A DNA stretch of 64,000 nucleotides from Reichenbachiella faecimaris (GCF_900176375.1 NZ_FWYF01000001.1:558001-622000); one strand, 5' to 3'. Numbered from the stretch's first letter, positions 8,651-17,659 are shown. Made by a program: numbers and translations. Notes: generated by a model from the letters alone, not told the origin.

Positions 8651-11059
8651 CTAATAAATGTCAGGAAATGACTCTGGATCCACTTCTGCCATCATTTCAT
8701 ATACCTTATCAAAGATAGTTTCTGCACTAGGTTTAGAATAGTAGTCGCCATCAGATCCATAAGCTGGACGATGTTCTTTGGCAGCAACTGTCACAGGCTG
8801 ACTATCTAAGTATCTAAAACATTCCTGCTCAACTACTAGTTTTTCTAGTATATAAGCAGACGCTCCGCCAGGTACATCCTCATCAGCCACGATCAAACGA
8901 TTCGTTTTCTTAATAGATGAAATAATACTTTGATGCCTATCAAAAGGCAACAATGTTTGAACATCAATGACTTCGATCTCTATTCCATAATTGGCCAATT
9001 CAACCGCCGCCTCCATTACAATTCTGCACATTGAGCCATACGTGACCACAGTAACATCTTTTCCTTCTCTAATGATTTCTGGAATACCCAAAGGAACCTT
9101 AAATTCACCCACATTATCAGGCATTCGTTCCTTCAAACGATAACCATTCAAACATTCAATCATTAGGGCCGTATCATCAGACTCAAGAAGCGTATTGTAC
9201 ATACCAGCTGCCTGAGTCATGTTTCGAGGCGTGAGCACAAAAATACCTCTCAAGGCATTGATAATCATACCCATAGGTGAACCAGAATGCCACACACCTT
9301 CTAGTCTGTGTCCTCTAGAACGAATGATAAGAGGTGCTTTCTGACCTCCTTTGGTTCTATACTGGAGAGTTGCCAAATCATCAGACAACGTCTGTACAGC
9401 ATACAGCAAGTAATCCAAATACTGGATTTCAGCAATGGGACGTAAACCTCTCAAAGCTGCTCCAATCCCCTGGCCTATAATTGAGGTTTCGCGTATACCT
9501 GTATCCGTCACTCTTATTTCTCCATATTTCTCCTGAAGTCCAGCAAATCCTTGATTTACATCTCCTATTTTTCCAACATCCTCTCCAAGGGCAAAGACCA
9601 ACGGATTCTGATTTAAGGCCTCGTCAAAACAAGCTTGCAGAACTTCACGCCCATCAACCATTTTTGATTGATCAGAGTATTTTGCTGCTATTTCGCCAAC
9701 TTTAATAGCTGAATATTTTGATTGACTATGCAAATGAGAAGAATATTCATCAAATCGTTTTTCATCATTTTTCTTCAACCAATGAATCAACATATCACGA
9801 CTTCTCGAAGACTCATTTCTTGTGAGTCTCAAAGCTTTCTTCGCTCCTTTGGTCAACTCCAATTTATTGATATTCAGTCCTTCCTTTAAGTTTTTAGCAA
9901 TTGAAATCAACTTGGTTTTTTCCGCACTTTTCTCAGCTACAGTTTCTATCATACTGATAAGGGAAGCTACATCTGTATCAATTGCAGATGTGTATGCACG
10001 CCAGGCGTCCATTCTAGCAGTTTTTGCCAATTGCTTAGCTTCCTCCTCAATTGCATCCAACTCTTTTCCAGACGCCAGTTTCTCATTTAAGATCCACTCG
10101 CGCATTTTTTTGATACAATCAAATTTGGCTTCCCATTCTAAACGCTCTTTAGATTTATATCTTTCATGAGATCCCGACGTAGAGTGTCCTTGTGGCTGTG
10201 TGACTTCTTCCACATGTACCAGTACAGGTACATGTTCATTTCTAGCTATTTTCTCTGCTTTCTCAAAAGTCTTGCAGAGGTCTACATAATCCCAACCACG
10301 AGTGGTAAGTATTTCAAATCCATTTTCTTCTGCTGTGCGCTGCAATCCAGCCAGCGCCTTAGATATGCTTCCTTTGGTTGTATGAAACTCTTTAGGAACA
10401 GATATCCCATACTCATCATCCCAAACGGCCATGACCATGGGTACCTGCAACACCCCAGCTGCATTCATTGCCTCAAAGAAATGACCTTCAGAAGTAGAAG
10501 CATTGCCTATGGTACCAAATGCTATTTCATTTCCATTGACTGAAAATTGCTTGAATTTTTTTAATGCGGGATTATTTCTATACAGTTTAGAAGCATAAGC
10601 CAATCCCAATAGTCGCGGCATTTGTCCAGCAGTACAAGAAATATCCGAGCTAGAATTTTTCATTTTAGTCAGATCTTTCCATTCACCATTTTCATCAATA
10701 GATCTGGTGCCAAAATGGCCATTCATCATTCTTCCTGCTGAAGCAGGCTCATCCTCTACAGAGGTGTGTGCATAAAGTTGTGCGAAAAATTGTTGTGAGG
10801 TCATCTCACCAATCGCCATCATAAAAGTCTGATCACGATAATAGCCAGATCGAAAGTCTCCGTTCTTAAAAACCTTAGCCATTGCGATTTGAGGCAGCTC
10901 TTTTCCATCTCCAAAAATTCCAAATTTGGCCTTTCCCATGAAGACCTCCTTTCGGCCAATATAGCTATCCTCCCTACTTTCTACTGCCAGTTTGTAATCG
11001 TTCAAAATTTCCTTCTTTGAGGACATGATTTCGGTATTTTTTTCTGAGACTTTCACCAT
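8651..11059 (-). CDS. Fused 2-oxoacid dehydrogenase E1 (alpha+beta), thiamine-diphosphate dependent
   Basis: The 802-residue protein joins an E1-alpha-like half (about 1-370) to an E1-beta half (about 475-802) through a helical linker. It should decarboxylate a 2-oxoacid (pyruvate or branched-chain type) for a dehydrogenase complex; E2/E3 genes are not here. The beta half shows ALGEDVGKIGDVNQG, DTGIRETSIIGQGIGAA and GVWHSGSPMG. In the alpha half the cofactor motif is atypical: GNAS (N186) stands where GDG is usual, and WDDEYG (213-218) where ENN is usual. Substrate specificity cannot be read from sequence. The gene stands alone with a strong promoter match upstream. Confidence 0.9.
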   Translation of the reverse strand: MVKVSEKNTEIMSSKKEILNDYKLAVESREDSYIGRKEVFMGKAKFGIFGDGKELPQIAMAKVFKNGDFRSGYYRDQTFMMAIGEMTSQQFFAQLYAHTSVEDEPASAGRMMNGHFGTRSIDENGEWKDLTKMKNSSSDISCTAGQMPRLLGLAYASKLYRNNPALKKFKQFSVNGNEIAFGTIGNASTSEGHFFEAMNAAGVLQVPMVMAVWDDEYGISVPKEFHTTKGSISKALAGLQRTAEENGFEILTTRGWDYVDLCKTFEKAEKIARNEHVPVLVHVEEVTQPQGHSTSGSHERYKSKERLEWEAKFDCIKKMREWILNEKLASGKELDAIEEEAKQLAKTARMDAWRAYTSAIDTDVASLISMIETVAEKSAEKTKLISIAKNLKEGLNINKLELTKGAKKALRLTRNESSRSRDMLIHWLKKNDEKRFDEYSSHLHSQSKYSAIKVGEIAAKYSDQSKMVDGREVLQACFDEALNQNPLVFALGEDVGKIGDVNQGFAGLQEKYGEIRVTDTGIRETSIIGQGIGAALRGLRPIAEIQYLDYLLYAVQTLSDDLATLQYRTKGGQKAPLIIRSRGHRLEGVWHSGSPMGMIINALRGIFVLTPRNMTQAAGMYNTLLESDDTALMIECLNGYRLKERMPDNVGEFKVPLGIPEIIREGKDVTVVTYGSMCRIVMEAAVELANYGIEIEVIDVQTLLPFDRHQSIISSIKKTNRLIVADEDVPGGASAYILEKLVVEQECFRYLDSQPVTVAAKEHRPAYGSDGDYYSKPSAETIFDKVYEMMAEVDPESFPDIY

Positions 11060-11375
11060 TTGAAGTTAAGATTTTTAGGACGATTATAAAAGAACCTCGC
11101 TCGACAAATTTAACAAACACGCCACATCAATCAAATATTTTTATGAAGATTACAAAATAATATTATATTTGAGACAAAATAAAAAGACTAAACAGAATAT
11201 TATTTGGTTATTATGGTTTTTTCAGTGATAATCATTAATGATGTTAGTTTTTTGAAATTTTAATTTTCACAGTTGATTCAGAACGTCAAATTATCTTCCG
11301 AATCTGAACAAGGTTGTGTAAATTATTAGTAACAATTATTGTCGTATATTTTATTGTAGTTAAACAATTTATGCC
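11060..11375. other. Divergent intergenic control region (316 bases)
   Basis: This AT-rich stretch separates the divergently transcribed E1 dehydrogenase and alanine dehydrogenase genes. It holds a good minus-strand promoter (11105-11135). On the plus strand TATATTTTA near 11344 is only a weak -7 candidate for ald. I see no ORF, RNA gene or repeat. Confidence 0.6.
11105..11135 (-). promoter_or_regulatory. Canonical Bacteroidota promoter for the E1 dehydrogenase gene
   Basis: On the minus strand TTTG (11135-11132) is followed after exactly 19 bases by TAAATTTG (11112-11105). This is a full match to the -33/-7 consensus TTTG-N19-TAnnTTTG used by the Bacteroidota primary sigma factor. The predicted start lies near 11098, giving a leader of about 40 bases before the ATG at 11059. 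Confidence 0.8.
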
Positions 11376-12488
11376 ATGATTATCGGGGTACCCAAAGAAA
11401 TTAAAAACAACGAAAACCGTGTAGCGCTTACGCCCTCAGGAGTAAAAGAACTGAAAAGACACGGACACCAAGTATTTGTGCAAAAAACTGCTGGAGAAGG
11501 TAGTGGTTTTGCGGATGAGGAATACACTAGCGTAGGAGCGGAACTCCTACCTACTATTGAAGACGTATACGGCAAGGCCGAAATGATCATCAAAGTAAAG
11601 GAGCCAATTGAAGCAGAATACCAGCTGATCAAAGAAGATCAATTAGTATTTACTTATTTTCACTTTGCTTCACACGAACCATTGACTAAAGCCATGATTG
11701 ACAGCAAGGCTGTCTGTTTAGCTTATGAAACAGTGGAGAAGGCGGACAGGTCATTACCACTTTTGGTACCCATGTCAGAGGTTGCAGGCAGAATGTCTAT
11801 TCAGCAAGGCGCAAAGTACTTGGAAAAACCTTTGAAAGGAAGAGGCATTCTTCTTGGAGGCGTCCCAGGTGTACGTCCAGCTAAAGTAATGATTCTTGGT
11901 GGTGGTATAGTAGGTACTGAAGCCGCAAAAATGGCAGCAGGGATGGGAGCAGATGTTACTATTCTTGACTTGAGTCTGCCAAGATTAAGATATTTGGATG
12001 ATGTGATGCCAGCTAACGTAAAGACTTTGATGTCTAGCGAGTACAACATTAGAGAAATGATCAAAGATCATGATTTGATTATAGGTGCTGTCCTCATCCC
12101 TGGCGCTAAAGCTCCAAAATTAATCACTCGTGACATGTTGAAAGACATGAGGCCAGGTACTGTATTGGTAGATGTAGCAGTAGATCAAGGAGGTTGTTTT
12201 GAAACCACAAAACCTACCACCCATCAAGATCCTACATACATCATAGACGACGTGGTTCACTACAGTGTGGCCAATATGCCAGGTGCTGTGCCTTACACTT
12301 CTACATTGGCTCTTACTAACGCAACTCTTCCTTTCGCTATACAATTAGCAAATAAAGGATGGGAAAAAGCATGTAAAGAGAATAATGAATTAAAACTAGG
12401 GTTGAATGTCATCAAAGGAGACGTAGTCTACAAAGGCGTTTCTGAAGCTTTCGACCTACCTTATACGCCATTAGATAAATATATCTAG
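11376..12488 (+). CDS. ald: Alanine dehydrogenase
   Basis: The 370-residue enzyme catalyses NAD-dependent reversible oxidative deamination of L-alanine to pyruvate and ammonia. It begins with the family signature MIIGVPKEIKNNENRVALTP. The catalytic His lies in FHFASHE (about residue 95), the Rossmann motif is ILGGGIVGTEAA (near 172), and the active-site Asp lies in VDVAVDQGG (near 270). Length and residues are typical, with no gap. It is monocistronic: divergent from the E1 gene and overlapping the following convergent gene by four bases. Confidence 0.96.
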   Translation: MIIGVPKEIKNNENRVALTPSGVKELKRHGHQVFVQKTAGEGSGFADEEYTSVGAELLPTIEDVYGKAEMIIKVKEPIEAEYQLIKEDQLVFTYFHFASHEPLTKAMIDSKAVCLAYETVEKADRSLPLLVPMSEVAGRMSIQQGAKYLEKPLKGRGILLGGVPGVRPAKVMILGGGIVGTEAAKMAAGMGADVTILDLSLPRLRYLDDVMPANVKTLMSSEYNIREMIKDHDLIIGAVLIPGAKAPKLITRDMLKDMRPGTVLVDVAVDQGGCFETTKPTTHQDPTYIIDDVVHYSVANMPGAVPYTSTLALTNATLPFAIQLANKGWEKACKENNELKLGLNVIKGDVVYKGVSEAFDLPYTPLDKYI

Positions 12489-12931
12489 TGCTCATAAACC
12501 GGGATCTTCTCTACAAATTGGAAGGTTCCGGTTTTTAAATCTTGCTCGCAGCAAAAGTGATCCATTCCATTAGTAATTACTAAATAACGCGCTTTAAGTG
12601 TTTGATTGTAAATAGCTGCTTGCTGAAAGGTGTCATTGGATATTTTCACTTCTGGTGCTTTGCACTCCACTACCATTAACGGATGTCCAGAATTATTGTA
12701 AGCCACAATATCAGGCCTCTTTTTTAATTTGTTGTATTTTATTTCAAACTCAGTCTTCAAAAGAGATTTTGGATACTTCAAATAATTATTAAGGAATTTG
12801 AGAAAATGCTGGCGCACCCACTCTTCTGGAGTCAGTACCACGTACTTCTTTCTAAACTCGTCCCATATTTCTCTTCCCTTTTCTGTCTCTTTTACTTTGA
12901 ACTGAAACTGAGGAAGATTCAACTCCACCAT
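12485..12931 (-). CDS. Orphan type I restriction HsdR N-terminal-like nuclease domain protein
   Basis: The 148-residue protein consists only of a PD-(D/E)XK nuclease-like domain of the kind at the N-terminus of type I restriction R subunits (HSDR_N_2). The catalytic pattern is visible as RPDIV (Asp), then VVECKAP (E-x-K), followed by QAAIY matching the QxxxY motif. No helicase, HsdM or HsdS gene is nearby, so it is not a restriction system. Such stand-alone proteins are widespread in Bacteroidota with no defined role. Its 3' end overlaps the ald stop and contains the ald terminator hairpin. Confidence 0.82.
   Translation of the reverse strand: MVELNLPQFQFKVKETEKGREIWDEFRKKYVVLTPEEWVRQHFLKFLNNYLKYPKSLLKTEFEIKYNKLKKRPDIVAYNNSGHPLMVVECKAPEVKISNDTFQQAAIYNQTLKARYLVITNGMDHFCCEQDLKTGTFQFVEKIPVYEH
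12496..12537 (+). terminator. Probable terminator of ald
   Basis: An imperfect hairpin with arms AAACCGG-GATCTTC and GAAGGTT-CCGGTTT (two mismatches) is followed by a T-run at 12532-12536. It begins eight bases after the ald stop. It lies inside the last codons of the oppositely oriented HsdR-like gene, so those codons do double duty. Confidence 0.55.
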
Positions 12932-13035
12932 GACTAATTAAAATTTACTTTCAATATTAGCACAATTCATTTACTTTTAATCCTAACCTGGATGTTACTC
13001 TTTAGCATCTTATAATCAAAAAAGCATTCACCCAT

Positions 13036-13809
13036 ATGAAAACCAAAAAAGAAATAGTAGATAACTGGCTCCCTAGATATACAGGTGTTGAATTAGAAGA
13101 TTTCGCTGAATACATCCTACTCACGAATTTCGCCAATTACGTTGAAATTTTTGCTGAAAAATTCAGCACAGAAGTACAAGGACAAGATAAACCCATGCAG
13201 TCTGCTACGGCAAACAACATCACTATTATCAACTTTGGAATGGGTAGTGCCATGGCAGCTACGGTAATGGATTTGCTGTCCGCCATTGAGCCAAAAGCCG
13301 TGCTCTTTTTGGGTAAATGTGGCGGACTCAAGAAAAAAACCCAATTAGGAGATTTGATCCTACCCATTGCTGCCATTAGAGGGGAAGGTACATCCAATGA
13401 TTATTTGCCATTAGAAATTCCAGCACTTCCATCCTTTAGACTGCAACGTGCGGTCTCTTCAATGATCAAAAAGCACGAAATGGATTATTGGACTGGCACG
13501 GTATATACCACGAATAGACGAGTATGGGAACATGATCGTAAATTCAAAAAATATCTAAGAAAGATCAGAGCCATGGGTATAGATATGGAGACAGCTACGC
13601 TATTTACAGTTGGTTTTATTAACGAAATCCCAAGAGGAGCACTTCTGCTAGTTTCGGATAACCCGATGACTCCAGCTGGAGTAAAAACAGATGCTTCCGA
13701 CAAAAAGGTCACGGGTAACTTTGTTGACAAACATATTCAAATCGGAATTGATGCTTTGCTAGAACTTTACAATTCTGGCGACTCTGTCAAACATATGAGA
13801 TTTGATTAG
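13036..13809 (+). CDS. amn: AMP nucleosidase
   Basis: The 257-residue protein of the PNP/UDP phosphorylase superfamily should hydrolyse AMP to adenine and ribose-5-phosphate. Family features are INFGMGSAMAA, the phosphate/ribose loop FLGKCGGLKKKTQLGDLILP, the ribose-binding MGIDMETATLF and the late VSDNPMTPAGVKT. It is the short, catalytic-only form seen in Bacteroidota, without the N-terminal regulatory domain of the E. coli enzyme. Its last 23 bases overlap the end of the convergent permease gene. Confidence 0.9.
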   Translation: MKTKKEIVDNWLPRYTGVELEDFAEYILLTNFANYVEIFAEKFSTEVQGQDKPMQSATANNITIINFGMGSAMAATVMDLLSAIEPKAVLFLGKCGGLKKKTQLGDLILPIAAIRGEGTSNDYLPLEIPALPSFRLQRAVSSMIKKHEMDYWTGTVYTTNRRVWEHDRKFKKYLRKIRAMGIDMETATLFTVGFINEIPRGALLLVSDNPMTPAGVKTDASDKKVTGNFVDKHIQIGIDALLELYNSGDSVKHMRFD

Positions 13810-15085
13810 TCTTATGAATTTTCGAATACAGCAACAATCCTACGCCAACTACAAAAAACAGCATCAACGCCATGGTGCTGTTTCTCATTGAACCAGTGAG
13901 CTGTTCTATAAATCCAAATGAGAAAGTCCCCACCACTATGGATAGCTTCTCGACTACATCATAAAAACTAAAATAAGACGTATTATCAATGGTGTTGTTA
14001 GGTATCAATTTGGAGAAGGTAGATCTGGACATGGACTGAATTCCACCCATAACCAGTCCTACTACTACTGCCAATCCATAAAATTGAAATTCTGTATGCA
14101 GCACGTAAGCATAGCCACATACGCCAATCCATATCACAAGCATAGACAGTATTGAAATGCCATTATTGTATTTTCTTGAAATGGACGCAAACAAATAGGC
14201 TCCTGCTATTGCTACTAATTGTATGATTGTGATGGTAATGATAAGTTTTGAAGCTTCAAGTCGCAATTCTTTTTCACCAAAAATCGCTGCTAGATGCATG
14301 ACCGTCTGTACGCCTGCGCTATAAAAGAAAAAGGCCAATAAATACACCTTCATCACTTTCAAATCTTTCAATGAATGAAACACTATTTTCAACTCCTTCA
14401 CTCCTTTCAAAAACAGATTCTCATCCTTTCTCTGACGGCTCGTATGGTTTGGTAAATAATAAAAACTGTACTGTGCAAAACCCAACCACCACATTCCAAC
14501 TAAAAGAAAGGACAGGCGTACCACAGCTGATTCTGCTTCAAATCCTAGCGTTTCGTGCATAATAATCATAGCGAAACTGACGAGTAAAAGCAGAACACTG
14601 CCAATATATCCATAAGCATAACCTTTAGCACTCAATTGATCATACTCAGATTCAGTTGTGATTTCAGGCAGATAAGAATTATAAAACACCAAACTTCCTG
14701 AGTAACCAACACCAGCAAGTACAGAGCAAATGATCCCATATTCCACATTATCTCCTCGAAACCAAAAGAGTCCTGCTGTTGATATAGCACCTAAGTAGGT
14801 AAATAACTTGAGGAAAAACTTCTTTTTCCCTCCATAATCTGCCATCCCAGACAACCATGGGGAGATGAAAGCCACTATGAGAAATGACGCAGCAATCGCA
14901 TAGGAATAGAGCACTGTATTAGTAACTTCAAACCCAAAGAAAATTACCTTTTCTGATTCAAAGGCACCTCTAGTTACTCCATTAAAATAAATAGGAAAGA
15001 GCGTGGAAGAAATAACAAGTAAGTAGGCAGAATTGGCCCAATCATACATGCACCAGGCTTGTTGTATTTTTTTGTTTTTATTCAT
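13787..15085 (-). CDS. MFS permease of the UMF1 (Atg22-like) family
   Basis: The 432-residue membrane protein has about 11-12 transmembrane segments and starts with the family signature QQAWCMYDWANSAYL. The other conserved feature is a long soluble loop around YLPNHTSRQRKDENLF. UMF1 proteins are MFS transporters related to the vacuolar amino-acid effluxer Atg22; bacterial substrates are unknown. ATG at 15085 is chosen over a TTG two codons upstream. A short hairpin (CAGGG/CCCTG, 15102-15118) lies in the leader. Confidence 0.85.
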   Translation of the reverse strand: MNKNKKIQQAWCMYDWANSAYLLVISSTLFPIYFNGVTRGAFESEKVIFFGFEVTNTVLYSYAIAASFLIVAFISPWLSGMADYGGKKKFFLKLFTYLGAISTAGLFWFRGDNVEYGIICSVLAGVGYSGSLVFYNSYLPEITTESEYDQLSAKGYAYGYIGSVLLLLVSFAMIIMHETLGFEAESAVVRLSFLLVGMWWLGFAQYSFYYLPNHTSRQRKDENLFLKGVKELKIVFHSLKDLKVMKVYLLAFFFYSAGVQTVMHLAAIFGEKELRLEASKLIITITIIQLVAIAGAYLFASISRKYNNGISILSMLVIWIGVCGYAYVLHTEFQFYGLAVVVGLVMGGIQSMSRSTFSKLIPNNTIDNTSYFSFYDVVEKLSIVVGTFSFGFIEQLTGSMRNSTMALMLFFVVGVGLLLYSKIHKTNQISYV

Positions 15086-15138
15086 ACTCAAACAACTCTA
15101 GCAGGGTTTTGAGCCCTGTTAGGGTTCATCAGATGGAC

Positions 15139-15167
15139 AAAAAAAAGGCCTCGATAAATCGAGACCT
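15139..15167 (-). terminator. Intrinsic terminator
   Basis: On the minus strand the hairpin with arms AGGTCTCGAT and ATCGAGGCCT (one G:U pair) is followed directly by eight T residues. It ends the exbB-exbD-exbD operon 25 bases after the last stop and insulates it from the permease gene downstream. Confidence 0.9.
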
Positions 15168-15191
15168 TTCCATATTATTAAAGATTAGTAA

Positions 15192-15650
15192 TTAGTCAAC
15201 TCTTTTAGACGAACTGTAAAGTAGTTTTCTAGCATTTGCTTCTTTAAACTCCTGCTGAACATCAGTTACGATACCCATTTTGGCATCAATATCTACTTTC
15301 ATAGACATGGTAATCTGATCTCTTTCTACTTCACTCAATTTATCCTTCTCTTGGTTTACAAATCGAACTACATCCTTCACTTCAATGAATACATCATTCA
15401 CCTGAATTTTAGGAGTAACACCATAAACTGCAGTTCTTTTTGGTTTACCAATATATACATAACTCACCAACGACTTTCTTTCCAATTTACTCAACTGAGT
15501 AGACTTCGGAAGCTTCTGCTCTACCATAATTGTTGTTTCTCTCAATACGGTTGTCACCATAAAGAAGAACAACAACATGAAAATAATATCTGGTAGTGCA
15601 GCTGTTGGAATTTCCTGAGTGGTTCCTGAACTTTTCTTAAACTTTGCCAT
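15192..15650 (-). CDS. exbD: ExbD/TolR-type proton-channel subunit (second copy)
   Basis: The 152-residue protein has one N-terminal transmembrane helix with the proton-relay Asp in ALPDIIFMLLFFFMVTT, followed by a periplasmic ExbD/TolR domain. With ExbB it uses the proton gradient to drive TonB-dependent transport or a related process. It is the last gene of a four-gene operon (one base after the previous gene) and ends at a strong terminator. It differs clearly from the neighbouring copy, so the two probably form a mixed complex. Confidence 0.9.
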   Translation of the reverse strand: MAKFKKSSGTTQEIPTAALPDIIFMLLFFFMVTTVLRETTIMVEQKLPKSTQLSKLERKSLVSYVYIGKPKRTAVYGVTPKIQVNDVFIEVKDVVRFVNQEKDKLSEVERDQITMSMKVDIDAKMGIVTDVQQEFKEANARKLLYSSSKRVD

Positions 15651-15651
15651 A

Positions 15652-16293
15652 TCAACCTCCTATTTTATTTGGTTCAGCAATGGATATTGCTCTAGGAATA
15701 CCTGCTCTTGCTTTCATGTACATATCTTTTTGCTCTGGATCTTTTTTATCCAATTGCAAAAATTCTTCTGCTGAGATGCCTACACGCTCACCATATATCT
15801 CATTATAAGCAGCATTGACTTCGTCAAGTACTCGAATATACAATTCGTAACTTGTCCCTCTATCTGCTTTGAATGAAACTACGGCCTTGCCAGGCTCATC
15901 TGAAGAATTTGTACTTCTTCCATTTGAATTGACTTGTCTACGTAAAGTAGCTGGCAATTGATTGTATAACAATCTTCCATCCGCAGATGGTTTGCCAAAG
16001 TTCAAAACAAATTCTTTAACCATTGGTCTCAATTTAGTAATATCTCTCATTGGCTCATCCTCTACCAGCAACTGATCATTTGAATTAGCCAATATCTTAA
16101 AGATATTCCTATCATGCATTTTAACATCCAACTCCGGCTCATTAGGATCCGGTTTCGGAGGCAAAAGCATTGCTATTCCTTTGTCATTCGCAATCGTGGT
16201 AGTAACCAAGAAGAAAATCAACAAAAGAAAGGCAATATCCGCCATCGAACCCGAGTTTACCTCGGCCGCAGGTCTATTTTTACCTTTCGCCAT
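15652..16293 (-). CDS. exbD: ExbD/TolR-type proton-channel subunit (first copy, long form)
   Basis: The 213-residue protein has the ExbD signature SGSMADIAFLLLIFFLVTTT with the key Asp in the membrane helix. A long periplasmic domain follows, with an insertion around residues 60-130 absent from the second copy. It sits between the small membrane protein and the second ExbD. Two unequal ExbD proteins following one ExbB is the usual Bacteroidota arrangement. Confidence 0.9.
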   Translation of the reverse strand: MAKGKNRPAAEVNSGSMADIAFLLLIFFLVTTTIANDKGIAMLLPPKPDPNEPELDVKMHDRNIFKILANSNDQLLVEDEPMRDITKLRPMVKEFVLNFGKPSADGRLLYNQLPATLRRQVNSNGRSTNSSDEPGKAVVSFKADRGTSYELYIRVLDEVNAAYNEIYGERVGISAEEFLQLDKKDPEQKDMYMKARAGIPRAISIAEPNKIGG

Positions 16294-16297
16294 AATC

Positions 16298-16621
16298 TTA
16301 TTTTACTGCTTTTGAAACTTCTGTAAAAACAATTCCGCCAAGTGCGCCTATGATCAAAATGTACATCATAGTCAACAATCCTCCTACGAACTTAGACAGA
16401 CCTTCATCAACACCAAGCTCAAGAGCAGATGCCGTTACTTCAGATCCAGACAAGGCATAAGAGATTCCAAAAATTACAACCAAACCAGCTACACCTGCAC
16501 CTGCCTTAGTCAAAGACTTTGGATCACTTACTGAATTTATTATTGGAAAGACAATCGCAGCTAATCCCGCTAGGATCGTCAGTGTGTATGACACATATAA
16601 TGCTATATCTATAGAATCCAT
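16298..16621 (-). CDS. Small integral membrane protein of the ExbBD operon
   Basis: The 107-residue protein has three predicted transmembrane segments (about 7-27, 42-60 and 82-104) with short polar loops. It has no enzyme motif. Its fixed place between exbB and the exbD genes, 25 and 4 bases away, suggests an accessory subunit of the same energising complex. This role is inferred from position only. Confidence 0.75.
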   Translation of the reverse strand: MDSIDIALYVSYTLTILAGLAAIVFPIINSVSDPKSLTKAGAGVAGLVVIFGISYALSGSEVTASALELGVDEGLSKFVGGLLTMMYILIIGALGGIVFTEVSKAVK

Positions 16622-16646
16622 TTCTTTTTCTTTTTAAGTGAAAATC

Positions 16647-17501
16647 TTATTTAGCAGAATGCTTAACCAAGATATCTACTAAAGAAATAGAAGCATCCTC
16701 CATAGAGTTAACTAGTGAATCAATTTTAGAAACAAGGTAGTTGTAGAACAACTGTAGAATAACCGCAACGATCAAACCACCAACTGTTGTCAAAAGTGCT
16801 ACTTTAATACCACCAGCAACCAAGGCAGGAGATACATCACCAGCTTCTGCGATCGCGTCAAATGCGTCGATCATACCAATTACAGTACCCATGAAACCCA
16901 ACATTGGAGCCAAAGAGATGAAAAGTGAAATCCAAACCATTCCTTTTTCCAATTTGCCCATTTCAACAGAACCATAAGCGATGATAGATTTTTCAACCAT
17001 TTCTACGCCTTCCGACATTCTCATTAATCCTTGAACGAAGATAGAAGCAACAGGCCCTTGTGTATTTCTACATACATCCTTTGCAGCTTCAACTCCACCT
17101 GAGTTCAAAGCACCCTCTACTTGCTCTAACAACTTCTTAGTGTTAGTAGTAGCCAAGTTCAAAGTGATAATTCTCTCGATGGCAACAGCCAATCCTAAAA
17201 TTAGACATAACAAAACGATGCCCATGAACTGCCATCCACCTTGGATGAACTGATCTTTTACGATTTGATGAAAACCTGGCTCTTCAACTGCTACTTCTTC
17301 GTAATCAGCTGCAGCCACCTCTTCTTCTACATACTCTTCTTCCGCATACTCCTCTTCCATGGCTGTGCTATCGCCCTCAGCTACCATCTCAGTAGAATCA
17401 GATGCTACTTCTTCTGTAGCTACGTCATCCTGCGCCATTGTTTTTAGGTGAGTCATAGTGAACACACCAGTCAACATCAATAAAATTACTAATCTTTTCA
17501 T
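16647..17501 (-). CDS. exbB: ExbB/TolQ/MotA-family proton-channel protein with acidic N-terminal segment
   Basis: The 284-residue protein starts with a signal-peptide-like segment ending near MAQDD. A very acidic low-complexity stretch follows (about residues 24-75, rich in E, D, A and V), then the MotA/TolQ/ExbB domain with three transmembrane helices, including LAPMLGFMGTVIGMIDAF. It forms the channel body with ExbD. The acidic extension would lie in the periplasm. This is the first gene of the operon; no clear promoter match was found in the 70 bases before it. Confidence 0.92.
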   Translation of the reverse strand: MKRLVILLMLTGVFTMTHLKTMAQDDVATEEVASDSTEMVAEGDSTAMEEEYAEEEYVEEEVAAADYEEVAVEEPGFHQIVKDQFIQGGWQFMGIVLLCLILGLAVAIERIITLNLATTNTKKLLEQVEGALNSGGVEAAKDVCRNTQGPVASIFVQGLMRMSEGVEMVEKSIIAYGSVEMGKLEKGMVWISLFISLAPMLGFMGTVIGMIDAFDAIAEAGDVSPALVAGGIKVALLTTVGGLIVAVILQLFYNYLVSKIDSLVNSMEDASISLVDILVKHSAK

Positions 17502-17571
17502 AGTCTAATTTTTAGTAAATCTTTAATAAAGGTTTAAAAGTTATTCTTTTCAATTAAATACTAATTCAGTG

Positions 17572-17659
17572 CAGAGAGGAAGGGATTCGAACCCCCGGTG
17601 CCCTTGTGGGGCACACTCGCTTTCCAAGCGAGCACCTTAAGCCACTCGGCCACCTCTCT
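17572..17659 (-). tRNA. tRNA-Ser (anticodon GGA)
   Basis: The 88-base cloverleaf has acceptor stem AGAGAGG/CCTCTCT with discriminator G, T8/G9, D-arm GCC...GGT, anticodon stem CTCGC/GCGAG with loop TTGGAAA (anticodon GGA, plus-strand 17623-17625), a long class II variable arm with stem GTGCCC/GGGCAC, and T-loop GGTTCGAATCC. CCA is not encoded. Confidence 0.97.

Noticed and set aside
10166-10543. 125-residue plus-strand frame inside the E1 dehydrogenase gene
   Set aside because: It is antisense to a conserved TPP-enzyme region; composition is Cys/Phe-rich as expected for a shadow frame.
12485-12931. Possible remnant of a type I restriction system
   Set aside because: No hsdM, hsdS or helicase sequence on either side; the protein is complete as a single domain.
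15102-15118. CAGGG/CCCTG hairpin in front of the permease gene
   Set aside because: Short stem, no T-run on either strand; not a terminator and no evidence for an operator.
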